Notes under the pieces: model-generated | What the model was told of the DNA's origin: nothing | What the model saw: the letters and a program-made list of their open reading frames with translations, nothing else | Database searches by the model: none | In this document: positions 6,608 to 15,345 of the stretch, in pieces | Layout of the letters: the number at the start of each line of letters is the position of its first letter | How positions within the stretch are numbered: position 1 is the stretch's first letter | Program-made: the position numbers and the translations under genes | Assembly (NCBI GenBank): GCA_945878845.1 | Contig: CAMCUB010000001.1 | Span: forward strand, 1 to 64,000 | Direction of reading: 5' to 3' | Length of the DNA: 64,000 bases | Origin: Erythrobacter sanguineus | GTDB lineage: Bacteria > Pseudomonadota > Alphaproteobacteria > Sphingomonadales > Sphingomonadaceae

Positions 6608-7252
6608 TCAGGGCGCTCGAAGCACGTGGAGCTGGTAATAGCCTAGCGGCCCGCGCTTGCTTTCCAGCGTCAACCCGCGCGCCTTCGCTACCTCGTCGGC
6701 AAGCTCTGGAAGGTCCGCGCGCGGGCTCACATGGAACTTCGCCAGCCACGCCCGCAAGCCCCGCTGGAACGGCACCGGCATACCGGCAAGGTCGCCGAAA
6801 TCGACCACGTGCAGCTCGCCGCCCGGCGCGAGTTGCCCCGCCGCATGGGTCAGCGCGCCCTGCCAGTCGGGGATCATCGAAAGCGAATAGGACAGCACGA
6901 TCCGCTCGAAGGCGGGCTCGCCCAGCAGGCTGGCGGGATCGAAGGCGCAGGCATCGCCTTCGCCCAGCCGTGCCTCTTCGCCCAGTGCCGCGCGCGCGCT
7001 CTTGAGCATCTCGGAGGAGATATCGAGGCCGAACAAGCGCACCCCCGGCCACGCCTTGGCGACCTTGGCAAGGTTGCGCCCCGTCCCGCAGGCGACTTCA
7101 AGCACCCGCATCCCCGGCGTCGCCGCCAGCCCCGCGATCAGCGTGTCGCGCCCGAACAGATAGTACTTGCGGGTGAAGTCATAGATGTGGCGCTGCCCGC
7201 GATAGACCTCGTCCATCAGCGCGGCGTGCGAGGGGCGGGGGGTGCTCGCCAT
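6608..7252 (-). CDS. btaB: BtaB: S-adenosylmethionine-dependent N-methyltransferase for betaine lipid
   Basis: A 214-residue class I methyltransferase. Motif I is VLEVACGTGRN, the acidic end of strand 2 is LFGLDISSEML, and a post-II motif is VLSYSLSMIPDW. The N-terminal MDEVYRGQRHIYDFTRKYYLFGR is the characteristic start of BtaB, which trimethylates diacylglyceryl-homoserine to the phosphorus-free betaine lipid DGTS at the inner membrane. Its ATG overlaps the btaA stop (TAATG), so the pair is translationally coupled. The assignment depends on btaA being next to it and is strong. Confidence 0.9.
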   Translation of the reverse strand: MASTPRPSHAALMDEVYRGQRHIYDFTRKYYLFGRDTLIAGLAATPGMRVLEVACGTGRNLAKVAKAWPGVRLFGLDISSEMLKSARAALGEEARLGEGDACAFDPASLLGEPAFERIVLSYSLSMIPDWQGALTHAAGQLAPGGELHVVDFGDLAGMPVPFQRGLRAWLAKFHVSPRADLPELADEVAKARGLTLESKRGPLGYYQLHVLRAP

Positions 7253-8466
7253 TACGCGAGCTCGTAGACGTGCACGCCGCCATAGATCGACGAGCGATCG
7301 CGGCGGGTGAGGTCGGCGGAAAGCTCTTCGAGATAGCGCCACTTCGACAGGATCGCGTCATCGAGCCGTCCGGTGAGCAGGCTCGGCTCGGCCGCAGTGC
7401 GGAACAGCACGCGGGCGCCGGGGCGGCTGGCGCGGGTGATCTTGGTCCACAGATCGTCAAGCTGGGCGTTGTTCATCCAGTCCTGCGCGTCGAGCAACAC
7501 GAAGCGGTCCATGCTCGCCTCTTCGCGCCCGCCGATCCAGTCGACCATGTTGGCGCGGGTGACGTCGAGCCGGCCGATCCGCTCACGCATCGCCTCCCAG
7601 TTGGCGCGCTGGAGATAGGGCGGCAGGGCGGCGCTTTCCGAACGGTTGTAGCCGCGCCCGAAGGCCTGCCAGGCGAAGTAGTTGTCCTTGACCTCGAAGT
7701 CGCAGGCGAGCTTTTCCAGACGGCGGCGCAGCACTTCGGCCATGCGTTCATCGCCCGCAAGGTGCTCGAACTGTGCAGGCGGAATGCCGAGGCCGAACAG
7801 CGAGGCGGGTTGATCGGTCAGCCAGCGGATGAACTTCTTCTCGAACACCGGCGCCAGCTCCTGCTCGAACACCGCGCGCTGTTCCTCGAGCGTCTGCGCC
7901 TCGAGCAGCTTGCCCAGATCGATCTTGTAGAGCTTGGCAAAGACGTGTGCCAGGCCGATGAAATTGCCCAGCAATCCCTTCCGGTAGATGCCGCGCGTGA
8001 AGTAGCTGATGCGCTTGCGCCCGCGGATGTCGCGCTTTTCCCAATAGGCGCGGCTTTCCTCGTCGAGATGGGGCGCGATCATGGTCTTGTAGACCGCCGC
8101 GTTCTCCTTGTGGTCGGCATGGGCGAAGAAGCGGTGGAAGCGCTCGTAATTGGGCAGATGCTTGATCGCGGCGATCTTGAGCCGCCCGAGCGCGACATGC
8201 GCATGGTTGAGATCGACCGCGGTCACGCTCTCGGGGTTGGCCGTGAGGTAGGACAGCGCGTTGCAGCTGCCGCTGGCGATGCACATCACGCGGCTGTCGG
8301 GCTGGATGTCGAGGCCCTCCATGTCGACCACCGGGTCTTCCCAGATCTGGGCATAGACCAGCCCCTTGAAGGCGAGCGCAAACGCCTTGTCGAGCAGCTT
8401 GTCGCTGACCTTTGCATCCTTGCGGATCACCGCTTCTTCGATGATCCGCTTTGCTTGAGTAGCCAT
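7252..8466 (-). CDS. btaA: BtaA: SAM:diacylglycerol 3-amino-3-carboxypropyl transferase
   Basis: A 404-residue DUF3419/BtaA protein that transfers the 3-amino-3-carboxypropyl group of SAM to diacylglycerol, the first step of DGTS betaine lipid synthesis. Family text includes GLVYAQIWEDPVVDMEGL, CIASGSCNALSYL (SAM site), VDLNHAHVAL, and near the end RANMVDWIGG and ARVLFRTAAEP. In other alphaproteobacteria the pathway is induced by phosphate starvation to replace phospholipids. I looked for a Pho box in the 81-nt gap upstream (8467-8547) and saw no convincing direct repeat. A good Shine-Dalgarno is also missing immediately before ATG 8466 (the gap is CCCCCCTCCCCC), so an upstream CAAGGA may serve. 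Confidence 0.93.
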   Translation of the reverse strand: MATQAKRIIEEAVIRKDAKVSDKLLDKAFALAFKGLVYAQIWEDPVVDMEGLDIQPDSRVMCIASGSCNALSYLTANPESVTAVDLNHAHVALGRLKIAAIKHLPNYERFHRFFAHADHKENAAVYKTMIAPHLDEESRAYWEKRDIRGRKRISYFTRGIYRKGLLGNFIGLAHVFAKLYKIDLGKLLEAQTLEEQRAVFEQELAPVFEKKFIRWLTDQPASLFGLGIPPAQFEHLAGDERMAEVLRRRLEKLACDFEVKDNYFAWQAFGRGYNRSESAALPPYLQRANWEAMRERIGRLDVTRANMVDWIGGREEASMDRFVLLDAQDWMNNAQLDDLWTKITRASRPGARVLFRTAAEPSLLTGRLDDAILSKWRYLEELSADLTRRDRSSIYGGVHVYELA

Positions 8467-8547
8467 GGGGGAGGGGGGTCCTTGCCGTTACGTCAAGCTG
8501 TTGTCGTATTCGCACTGCGTTTCGTCAATGTGACGGTTTCCACAGCC

Positions 8548-9501
8548 TTATGCGGTCCCTGCAATCGTGGCAGCATAGGCGGCCGGATCGGCATTGCCGC
8601 CGGTGAGCATGATGACCGTTCCGTCGTCCACCGGCACTTTGCCCGCGAGCGCCGCCGCCAGCGCCGCCGCGCCGCCGGGTTCGACCACGAGGCGTAGCTC
8701 GCTGAAGGCGAAGCGCTGGGCGGCGCGCACCTCGTCGTCGGTGACGGTGACGCCCGGCTCGGCACGGCCCTTGAGGAGGCCGAGGTTCAATGCCTTGGTG
8801 ACATTGGGCTGGAGCGCGTCGCAGATCGTCTTGGGTGCATCGGGCGCGGCGTGGACCAGTTCGCCCTTCGCCATCGCTTGGCCCACCATGTCCCAGCCGG
8901 CCGGCTCCACGGGGTGCACCGCACTTGTCGGAGCGCCGAGCGCCAGCCCCGCGGTCAGCCCGCCGCCGCCGCAGCACGCGACGATCCGCGAGGGCGTATG
9001 GCCGAGCTGCGCAGCGATCTCGATCGCGGCCGAGCCTTGCCCCTCGATCACCCACGGATCGCCGAAGGCATGGACCAGCGTGCCGCCGCGCTCCGTGATC
9101 AGCCGCGCGGCAACCGCATCGCGGTCCTCTCCCGGCCGCTGGTAGAGCACCACCTCGGCGCCCAGCGCCTTGGTGTTGGCGAGTTTCACTTGCGGAGCGT
9201 CATGCGGCATCACGATCGCCGCCTTCACGCCAAGCCGCCGCGCGCTCCACGCCACGCCTTGCGCATGGTTGCCCGATGACACCGCCACCACGCCGCCCTC
9301 CCGCTCTTCCGGCGACAGGTTCGACAAGCGCCACCACGCGCCCCGGATTTTGAACGAGCCGATCGGTTGCAGCACCTCGGCCTTCACCCAGGCGCGTACG
9401 CCGCCGATCGTGACCGGCAGCAGCGGGGTGGGGGGCAAGATGCCCGCGACCGACTCGGCCGCCGCGATCACGCCCTCGCGGGTGGGGGTTCGTTCAGTCA
9501 T
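8548..9501 (-). CDS. Threonine/serine dehydratase-like PLP enzyme
   Basis: A 317-residue fold-type II PLP enzyme. The Schiff-base lysine lies in PIGSFKIRGA, the substrate loop in SSGNHAQGVA, and the phosphate-binding glycines in CCGGGGLTAG. It has only the catalytic domain and no ACT-like regulatory domain, as in catabolic threonine dehydratases and serine racemases, so it probably deaminates Thr and Ser or racemises Ser. ATG 9501 (MTERTP) was preferred to the upstream ATG at 9609, whose extra residues are not family-like. It lies upstream of btaA on the same strand with an 81-nt gap. Confidence 0.82.
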   Translation of the reverse strand: MTERTPTREGVIAAAESVAGILPPTPLLPVTIGGVRAWVKAEVLQPIGSFKIRGAWWRLSNLSPEEREGGVVAVSSGNHAQGVAWSARRLGVKAAIVMPHDAPQVKLANTKALGAEVVLYQRPGEDRDAVAARLITERGGTLVHAFGDPWVIEGQGSAAIEIAAQLGHTPSRIVACCGGGGLTAGLALGAPTSAVHPVEPAGWDMVGQAMAKGELVHAAPDAPKTICDALQPNVTKALNLGLLKGRAEPGVTVTDDEVRAAQRFAFSELRLVVEPGGAAALAAALAGKVPVDDGTVIMLTGGNADPAAYAATIAGTA

Positions 9502-9733
9502 GGAACCTGTAGCCTGTCTGTTGGAGACACATGAGACACTGTCCAGAGACTGAAAACCTCCCCCCGCGCGCGGCTCTCTTGCGGCGGACGGAGCGGGAAA
9601 AGAGGGCAAGAGATTTTCATGCCTCCCCTATGGCAAATCACGCGCCTGTAGGAAATGCGGATCATTTGTCGCCTGCGCTGCGTTGGGGTAGGGCCCGCGC
9701 AAGATTCGCATCGCTTCACGAAAGGTTCCTCCC

Positions 9734-10960
9734 ATGTCGGCAGCAAAGTCCAAAACCGTCCTCGTCATCGGTGCCGGCGGCGTCAGCTCGGTCTGCGTCC
9801 ACAAGATGGCGTTCAACCCCGAGATCTTCCCCGAAATCCACCTCGCTAGCCGCACCAAGTCGAAGTGCGACGCGATTGCGGCCTCGGTGAAGGAGCGCTG
9901 CGGGCGCGACGTTGCCACCTACGAGATCGACGCCGAGGAAGTCCCGGCGATGGTGCGCCTGATCCGCGAGACCGGCGCTGGGCTCGTGGTCAACCTTGCG
10001 CTGCCCTATCAGGATCTGCCGATCATGGACGCCTGCCTCGAAGCGGGCGTCGATTACCTCGACACCGCGAATTACGAGCCCAAGGATCAGGCCAAGTTCG
10101 AATATCACTGGCAGTGGGCCTATCAGGATCGCTTCAAGGATGCCGGGCTGATGGCGCTGCTGGGTTCGGGCTTCGATCCGGGCGTAACCAGCGTCTTCAC
10201 CATGTGGCTCAAGAAGCACAAGCTCAAGACCATCCGCCAGCTCGACATTCTCGATTGCAACGGCGGCGATCACGGCCAGCACTTTGCGACCAATTTCAAC
10301 CCGGAAATCAACATCCGCGAAGTGACCGCGCCCGCGCGCCACTGGGAGAACGGCGCGTGGGTCGAGACCCCGGCCATGTCGACCAAGGTCGGTTTCGACT
10401 TCGAGGCGGTCGGCCCCAAGAACATGTACCTGATGTATCACGAGGAGCTGGAAAGCCTCGCCAAGTTCGTCCCCGAGCTTGAGCGCGCGCGGTTCTGGAT
10501 GACCTTTGGCGATCAATACATCACCCACCTGACCGTGCTCCAGAACGTCGGCATGACTTCGATCGAGCCGGTGCGCTATCAGGGCAAGGACATCATCCCG
10601 CTGCAATTCCTCGCCGCGGTGCTCCCCAAGCCCGAGACGCTGGGCGAGACCACCAAGGGCAACACCAATATCGGCGTGATCGCGACCGGCGAGGCGCTGG
10701 ACGGCAGCGGCGAGAAGACGTTCTACATCAAGAACATCTGCAGCCACGAGGCGGCCTATGAGGAGACCGGCAATCAGGCGGTGTCCTACACCACCGGGGT
10801 GCCTGCGATGATCGGTGCCGCGATGATGGTGCGCGGCGACTGGCAGGGCGAGGGCGTGTTCAACATCGAACAGCTCGATCCCGATCCCTTCATGGAGATG
10901 CTGAACGCGCACGGGCTGCCGTGGACGGTCGAGGAGATGGACGGGCCGGTCGGGTTCTAG
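9734..10960 (+). CDS. Carboxy(nor)spermidine dehydrogenase (saccharopine dehydrogenase family)
   Basis: A 408-residue protein of the saccharopine dehydrogenase-like family. The N-terminal Rossmann motif is VLVIGAGGVSSVCVHKMA; further typical text is GAGLVVNLALPYQDLPIMDA, DYLDTANYEP and GSGFDPGVTSVF. In alphaproteobacteria this enzyme condenses putrescine with aspartate semialdehyde, with NADPH, to carboxyspermidine, the SAM-independent route to spermidine. The matching decarboxylase nspC lies 1.6 kb downstream and ornithine decarboxylase 5 kb downstream, which settles the function. GAAAGG upstream of ATG 9734 supports the start. Confidence 0.9.
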   Translation: MSAAKSKTVLVIGAGGVSSVCVHKMAFNPEIFPEIHLASRTKSKCDAIAASVKERCGRDVATYEIDAEEVPAMVRLIRETGAGLVVNLALPYQDLPIMDACLEAGVDYLDTANYEPKDQAKFEYHWQWAYQDRFKDAGLMALLGSGFDPGVTSVFTMWLKKHKLKTIRQLDILDCNGGDHGQHFATNFNPEINIREVTAPARHWENGAWVETPAMSTKVGFDFEAVGPKNMYLMYHEELESLAKFVPELERARFWMTFGDQYITHLTVLQNVGMTSIEPVRYQGKDIIPLQFLAAVLPKPETLGETTKGNTNIGVIATGEALDGSGEKTFYIKNICSHEAAYEETGNQAVSYTTGVPAMIGAAMMVRGDWQGEGVFNIEQLDPDPFMEMLNAHGLPWTVEEMDGPVGF

Positions 10961-10991
10961 TATCTTCTGCCCTCTGATCGGGGGGCATCGG

Positions 10992-11477
10992 ATGGCAGTC
11001 GGATGGCGCGATATTGCCTTTCAGCCGGGCAAGGCGCTTGCCGGGGCGATTGCCGATAGGTGGCTCTGGCTGACCAAGCGCGGCGACCTTGAGCCGTTCC
11101 TGTGCTCGATGCTTGGCGATGTCTTCGCCGCCGACGGCGACGGGCAGGTGCATTGGCTGTGCTGCTCTGCCGCCGACGTGCGTCAGGTGGCCGCAAGCCG
11201 CGCCGCGTTCGATGCGATTTGCGCGCGAGGTGGCGACGAGGTGGATGAGTGGTTCGGCCCCAAGCTCATCGCGCGGCTGCACGCGGCGGGCAAGATCGCC
11301 GGACCGGGCGAGGCCTATATGTTCCTGACGCTGCCGACTTTCGCCGAATGCCGCTTCGAGCCCGAGAATTTCAAGGTCATGTCCGCCAACGACGTCTTCA
11401 TCGGGCTGGCAGAGATACACCAGCTTTATCTCGGGATTCCCGACGGCACAAAGGTCCGACACCGGATTGTCGACTAG
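10992..11477 (+). CDS. DUF1851-like protein, function unknown
   Basis: A 161-residue soluble protein starting at ATG 10992 behind a G-rich ribosome site (GGGGGG). The region FGPKLIARLHAAGKIAGPGEAY and the C-terminal NDVFIGLAEIHQLYLGI resemble the DUF1851/Tdi1 C-terminal domain found in some type VI immunity-like proteins, but no toxin partner is seen here. It starts 31 nt after the carboxyspermidine dehydrogenase and may be co-transcribed. Family call is from general resemblance only. Confidence 0.55.
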   Translation: MAVGWRDIAFQPGKALAGAIADRWLWLTKRGDLEPFLCSMLGDVFAADGDGQVHWLCCSAADVRQVAASRAAFDAICARGGDEVDEWFGPKLIARLHAAGKIAGPGEAYMFLTLPTFAECRFEPENFKVMSANDVFIGLAEIHQLYLGIPDGTKVRHRIVD

Positions 11478-11510
11478 CAGGAGGCGCACTGCGCGACTAT
11501 GGGCGCTGCC

Positions 11511-11582
11511 ATGCAAACCAAAGCCGGTGATCCGGGCGAATTGGCCCATTTTGACCTGTCGCGTGTCGATGGAACCGCTTTT
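11511..11582 (+). repeat. Diverged copy of the nspC 5' end (copy A)
   Basis: These 72 bases align without gaps to the first 72 bases of nspC (12569-12640): 58 of 72 identical by my count, and 20 of 24 encoded residues identical (MQTKAGDPG, then AHFDLSRVD). Most of the 14 differences are at third codon positions. AGGAGG lies upstream at 11482-11487. Copy A runs in frame into the lipoprotein gene. It looks like the original nspC start left behind when the segment carrying the lipoprotein gene and a second nspC start was inserted. Confidence 0.85.
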
Positions 11583-11591
11583 GGGTTCGGC

Positions 11592-12566
11592 GTGGTGTCG
11601 CTTTTCCGATCGCTAGGGCTGTTGGCGGGATTGGCGCTCTTGTCCCTCGCGGCGTGCAGCGCTCCTCCTCCACCGCGCGAAGACGTGCCTAGGCTCACCG
11701 TCGACACCGGCTGGCCGACCATCCCTGCAGGCGCGAAGTTCGGCGAGGTCAGCGGGGTCGATGTCGACGCTGAGGGGAACGTCTGGGTGCTCCACCGTGC
11801 GGGGCGCAAGTGGGCCGAGCCGTTTCCCAAGGACCCGATCCCCGGTCCAACCGTCTTCAAATTCTCGCCCGACGGCAAGCTGCTCGCTCAGTGGGGCGCG
11901 GGGGTGTTCATCATGCCGCACGGCATCTCGATCGACCCCGACGGCAAGGTCTGGATCACCGACGTCGCCCGCGAGCAGGTGTTCCGGTTCAGCCCCGAGG
12001 GCGCGCTCGAGCTGACGCTCGGCGAGCAGGGCGTCACCGCGCAGGACGCCGCCCATTTCGGCCGCCCGGCGGACGTCGCCTTCCTCTCCGGCCGCGTCCT
12101 CATTGCCGATGGCTACGTCAACACCCGCGTCGCCGAGTTTTCGCCCGAGGGCACATTCATCCGCGACTGGGGGGACTTCAAGGTCGCCCATGCGGTCGCG
12201 GTCGATGATACGCGCATCTACGTCGCCGATCGCGAGAATGCGCGCATTCAGGTCTATGACCATGCTGGCAAGCTGACCGCCACATGGCCCTCGCCTGCGG
12301 GTAATCACACCTATGCGATAAAGCCACTCGGCGGTGGGCGCCTGTTGGCGTTGGAGGGCCGCGACGGCGCTGACCGCAATGGCGCGGTGCTGCGGGTCTA
12401 CAACGCGGACGGCAAGGTCGAGGCCTCCTACGACATCGGCCTGCCCGGCGACGACGCGAGCCTCGGCCATGATCTTGCGATCGGCCCCGACCGACATATC
12501 TACGTCACCGACGTCAATGGCGGACGCGTCGTGCGCCTCTCTCTTCCCTCCCGATCGGACAAGTAG
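11592..12566 (+). CDS. NHL/beta-propeller repeat lipoprotein
   Basis: A protein of about 324 residues. From GTG 11592 it begins with a lipoprotein signal peptide (hydrophobic LGLLAGLALLSL and lipobox LAAC), so it is probably exported and lipidated. The mature part has NHL-type propeller blades: VSGVDVDAEGNVWVLHRAG, MPHGISIDPDGKVWITDVA, ADVAF...VLIADGYVNTRV, AVAVDDTRIYVADRENARI and GHDLAIGPDRHIYVTDVNGG. Similar domains occur in peptidyl-alpha-hydroxyglycine lyases; whether this one is catalytic is unknown. The frame is open from ATG 11499, but residues 1-31 are the fused copy of the nspC start and would spoil a signal peptide, so a GTG at 11592 or 11595 is preferred. It ends 2 nt before nspC. 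Confidence 0.78.
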   Translation: MVSLFRSLGLLAGLALLSLAACSAPPPPREDVPRLTVDTGWPTIPAGAKFGEVSGVDVDAEGNVWVLHRAGRKWAEPFPKDPIPGPTVFKFSPDGKLLAQWGAGVFIMPHGISIDPDGKVWITDVAREQVFRFSPEGALELTLGEQGVTAQDAAHFGRPADVAFLSGRVLIADGYVNTRVAEFSPEGTFIRDWGDFKVAHAVAVDDTRIYVADRENARIQVYDHAGKLTATWPSPAGNHTYAIKPLGGGRLLALEGRDGADRNGAVLRVYNADGKVEASYDIGLPGDDASLGHDLAIGPDRHIYVTDVNGGRVVRLSLPSRSDK

Positions 12567-12568
12567 CC

Positions 12569-13762
12569 ATGCAGACCAAGGCCGGTGATCCCGGGGCCTT
12601 CGCCCATTTCGACCTGTCGCGCGTCGACAGTCCCGCTTTCGTGGTCGATGCCGCGCGGCTGCGCGCCAATTGCCGGGTGCTCGCCGGAATTCGCGATGCT
12701 GCGGCTGCGGACGGCGGGGACATCAAGGTTTTCGCCGCGCTGAAGGCATTCTCCATGTGGTCGGCCGCGCCGATCATCGGCGAATACTTGGACGGCGTGT
12801 CTACCTCGGGCCTGTGGGAAGCGCGCCTCGCATCCGAGTTCTACGACGGCGAGATCGCCACCTATTCCGCCGCCTTCAAGCCCGAGGAGCTGGAGGAGAT
12901 CTGCCGCCTCTCCGACCACGTGATCTTCAACTCGCCCTTCCAGCACGAGCGTGCGCGCCTGATCCTCGACCATGCGGCAGCAAACGGCGCCAAGGTCAGC
13001 GTCGGCCTGCGCATCAACCCGCAAGTGCCCACCGGCGAGGTCGCCAAATATGACCCCAGCGCCCCCGGATCGCGGCTCGGCTTCCCGCTCGACCAGCTCA
13101 CCGAGGAGCACATGGAGGGCGTCGAGGGCATCCACTTCCACAACCTGTGCGAACAGGATTTCGAGCCTTTGAAGGCGACTTGGGACCGCGTGTTCGACGT
13201 GATCGAGCCCTATTTCGAACAGCTCAAGTGGATCAACATGGGCGGCGGCCACCACATCACCCGCGCCGATTACCAGCGCGACGAGTTGGTCGAGTTCCTC
13301 AAGGATGCCGCCAGCGACACCGGCTGCCAGATCATCCTCGAACCGGGCGAAGCGGTCGCGCTCGACGCAGGGATTCTGGTCGGCACGCTGCTCGACACGC
13401 ACTTCAACGAGATGCCGGTGGGGATCACCGACATCTCGGCGACCTGCCACATGCCCGATGTCCTCGAAGCGCCCTATCGCCCCGCGATGCTGGGCGAAAT
13501 CGCCGACGACAATATGATCCCGATCCGCCTCGGTGGGCCTTCGTGCCTCGCGGGCGATGTGATCGGCGACTACCGCCTGCCGGTCCCCGCCGAACCCGGC
13601 GCGCGTTTCGCCTTCCTCGATCAGGCGCATTATTCGATGGTCAAGACCAACACCTTCAACGGGGTCGCGCTGCCGAGCATCTGGATGTGGGACAGCGAAA
13701 CCGACGCGCTCGACTGCATCAAGCGCTTCGATTACGCCGATTTCCGCGACCGGTTGAGCTGA
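12569..13762 (+). CDS. nspC: Carboxy(nor)spermidine decarboxylase
   Basis: A 397-residue PLP enzyme of the alanine racemase-fold decarboxylases. It converts carboxyspermidine to spermidine, the last step of the aspartate-semialdehyde route. The PLP lysine is in KVFAALKAFSMWS. Other family text is GVSTSGLWEARLA, HNLCEQDFEPL, INMGGGHHITRADY, LEPGEAVALDAG and GPSCLAGDVIGDY. ATG 12569 starts 2 nt after the lipoprotein stop with no clear Shine-Dalgarno, so translation may depend on coupling to it. The first 72 bases are duplicated at 11511-11582. Confidence 0.92.
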   Translation: MQTKAGDPGAFAHFDLSRVDSPAFVVDAARLRANCRVLAGIRDAAAADGGDIKVFAALKAFSMWSAAPIIGEYLDGVSTSGLWEARLASEFYDGEIATYSAAFKPEELEEICRLSDHVIFNSPFQHERARLILDHAAANGAKVSVGLRINPQVPTGEVAKYDPSAPGSRLGFPLDQLTEEHMEGVEGIHFHNLCEQDFEPLKATWDRVFDVIEPYFEQLKWINMGGGHHITRADYQRDELVEFLKDAASDTGCQIILEPGEAVALDAGILVGTLLDTHFNEMPVGITDISATCHMPDVLEAPYRPAMLGEIADDNMIPIRLGGPSCLAGDVIGDYRLPVPAEPGARFAFLDQAHYSMVKTNTFNGVALPSIWMWDSETDALDCIKRFDYADFRDRLS

Positions 13763-13786
13763 TCGGCCGGACGGGGGGACAGATAG

Positions 13787-14287
13787 ATGACGAGACTTTG
13801 GGCAATTGCGGCGGCGCTCGCCATCGCTGGGGCAGCCGCGCCCGCGGCGGCGCAGGATTACGATGCGAAGCGTGTGGTGATGTCGGTCAGCCAGGCCGAT
13901 CTGGCCGCGATCGTCACCTCGCTCGGGCACAAGATCAGGGAGACCGGCAAGCCCGGTGAAACCTATCTTGCCGCCGAAAGCGAGGATGGGATCATCTACC
14001 TCATGTTCGGCACCGCCTGCGAAGTGAGCGGCGTGCCCGGGTGTCAGGGGGTGATGATCCAGGCGCGCTATGACTTGCCCGAAGGCACCACGCTCGAAAC
14101 CCTCGCCAAGACCAATGATGCGCAGGCCGCGATCAGCATTACTGCCGATTTCGCGGCCAAGTCGCTGGTCTTCACCCGCTATCACGTGCTCGATCACGGG
14201 GTGACGATGGCCAATATCCGCGAGAACGTGAACGTGCTGCTCGCGGTGACCGCCGATGCCTATCCGATGGCCGCGGGCGAGGAATAA
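13787..14287 (+). CDS. Secreted YbjN-domain protein
   Basis: A 166-residue protein with a cleavable signal peptide (LWAIAAALAIAGAAAPAAAQ, cut near residue 22). The mature part resembles the YbjN fold, a type III secretion chaperone-like domain of unknown role: VSQADLAAIVTSLGH, GIIYLMFGTACE and FTRYHVLDHGVTMANIRENV. It lies 24 nt after nspC with its own weak ribosome site and could be part of that transcript. Confidence 0.65.
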   Translation: MTRLWAIAAALAIAGAAAPAAAQDYDAKRVVMSVSQADLAAIVTSLGHKIRETGKPGETYLAAESEDGIIYLMFGTACEVSGVPGCQGVMIQARYDLPEGTTLETLAKTNDAQAAISITADFAAKSLVFTRYHVLDHGVTMANIRENVNVLLAVTADAYPMAAGEE

Positions 14288-14290
14288 AAT

Positions 14291-15271
14291 CTAGAGTTCG
14301 CCTGCGGCCTGCGGGTTCTGCTCCATTGCCCGCCCGCGCTCGTTCTGGTTGATCGCCAGCGCCAGCCCCGCCAGCGCATCAAACTGGCGCGCGGCGCGCG
14401 CGGCGTTCTCGTGATCGCGGCTGGCGTCCATCCCGCCGCTTTCGAACAGGTTGCCCGACTCGATCGCGATGATCACCTCGCCGCGGGCGAACAACGCGCG
14501 CAGTTCGCGCGCCTCGAAGGCGCTTTCGAGCCGCAGCAGATGCTCGACATAGGTCGGATGGACCAGCACCCGCGCCTCGACTTGATCGTCGGAATAAAGC
14601 GCGAAGGTCTCGCCGAAAGCGGGGTGGACCTGATCGACGCGGTCCAGCCGATGGCCCTCGAAGCTGACATGATCGCTCGCGCCGCCGAGCCCCAGCCACT
14701 TCCTGTGCTTGCCCGCCCGTTCCAGCAGCGTCGTCGAATGGAACCGCCGACCAAAGCCCATGCGGATCACCGGGCCCCGGAACACCGTCACCCAGTGGCG
14801 ATTCTTGCCCGATCCGCGGCGTTCTTCGAGATGGCATTCATACAGGTCGAAATCATGCCCCTCGAGCGTGCCGTGCCAGCGGTCCTCGAAGTTCGAGCGG
14901 TCGTAGCCGGGTAGCAGGCCATAGCTGCGCGCCGCCTCGAATTCCGGGCCTGGCTCGACCTCGGCGGCATAGGAGAGGCCGTGGCTGGCGGCGATCGCGG
15001 CGTTGATCCCGGTCTTGATCGCCAGCTTCGCTGCCGCGATCGGGCGGTATCCCCAATAGGCCGCGCCCGCGATTCCGGCGAAGGAGAGGATACCCGAAAG
15101 CTGCGTCGGCAAGGGGCTGAACCACACGAAGGCGAGCACCGGCATGAGGATCACCGCGCCCCACACCCAGCGTGAGGTAGCCTGACTTTTCGCTCCCTCG
15201 CGCATGTCAGCCTGACCGGCGAGCCAGCTTTCCAGCCCGCCTGCCATCAGACCATCAATATCGCTGCGCAT
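14291..15271 (-). CDS. DUF3137 membrane protein, divergent from LemA
   Basis: A 326-residue protein. After a soluble N-terminus, two adjacent membrane helices lie at about residues 34-54 and 57-75, followed by a soluble domain with DUF3137-like text: FEDRWHGTLEGHDFDLYECHL, TVFRGPVIRMGF and RVLVHPTYVEHLLRLE. DUF3137 genes commonly neighbour lemA in bacteria, as here, where the two face away from each other across about 75 nt. The biochemical role is unknown. The stop lies 4 nt beyond that of the convergent YbjN gene. Confidence 0.75.
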   Translation of the reverse strand: MRSDIDGLMAGGLESWLAGQADMREGAKSQATSRWVWGAVILMPVLAFVWFSPLPTQLSGILSFAGIAGAAYWGYRPIAAAKLAIKTGINAAIAASHGLSYAAEVEPGPEFEAARSYGLLPGYDRSNFEDRWHGTLEGHDFDLYECHLEERRGSGKNRHWVTVFRGPVIRMGFGRRFHSTTLLERAGKHRKWLGLGGASDHVSFEGHRLDRVDQVHPAFGETFALYSDDQVEARVLVHPTYVEHLLRLESAFEARELRALFARGEVIIAIESGNLFESGGMDASRDHENAARAARQFDALAGLALAINQNERGRAMEQNPQAAGEL

Positions 15272-15345
15272 TGCCTCTCCCGCGCTATTCTTTAAGGTGC
15301 TTGCACCACATTAGTGGGGGTCCGGTAAAGGGGGGTAAATTGGAT

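Noticed and set aside
8467-8547. Pho box before btaA
   Set aside because: A CCGTCAC element is present, but the second half of the direct repeat does not match.
10992-11477. Type VI secretion immunity protein
   Set aside because: Only weak DUF1851-like resemblance; no toxin, PAAR or Rhs gene is present.
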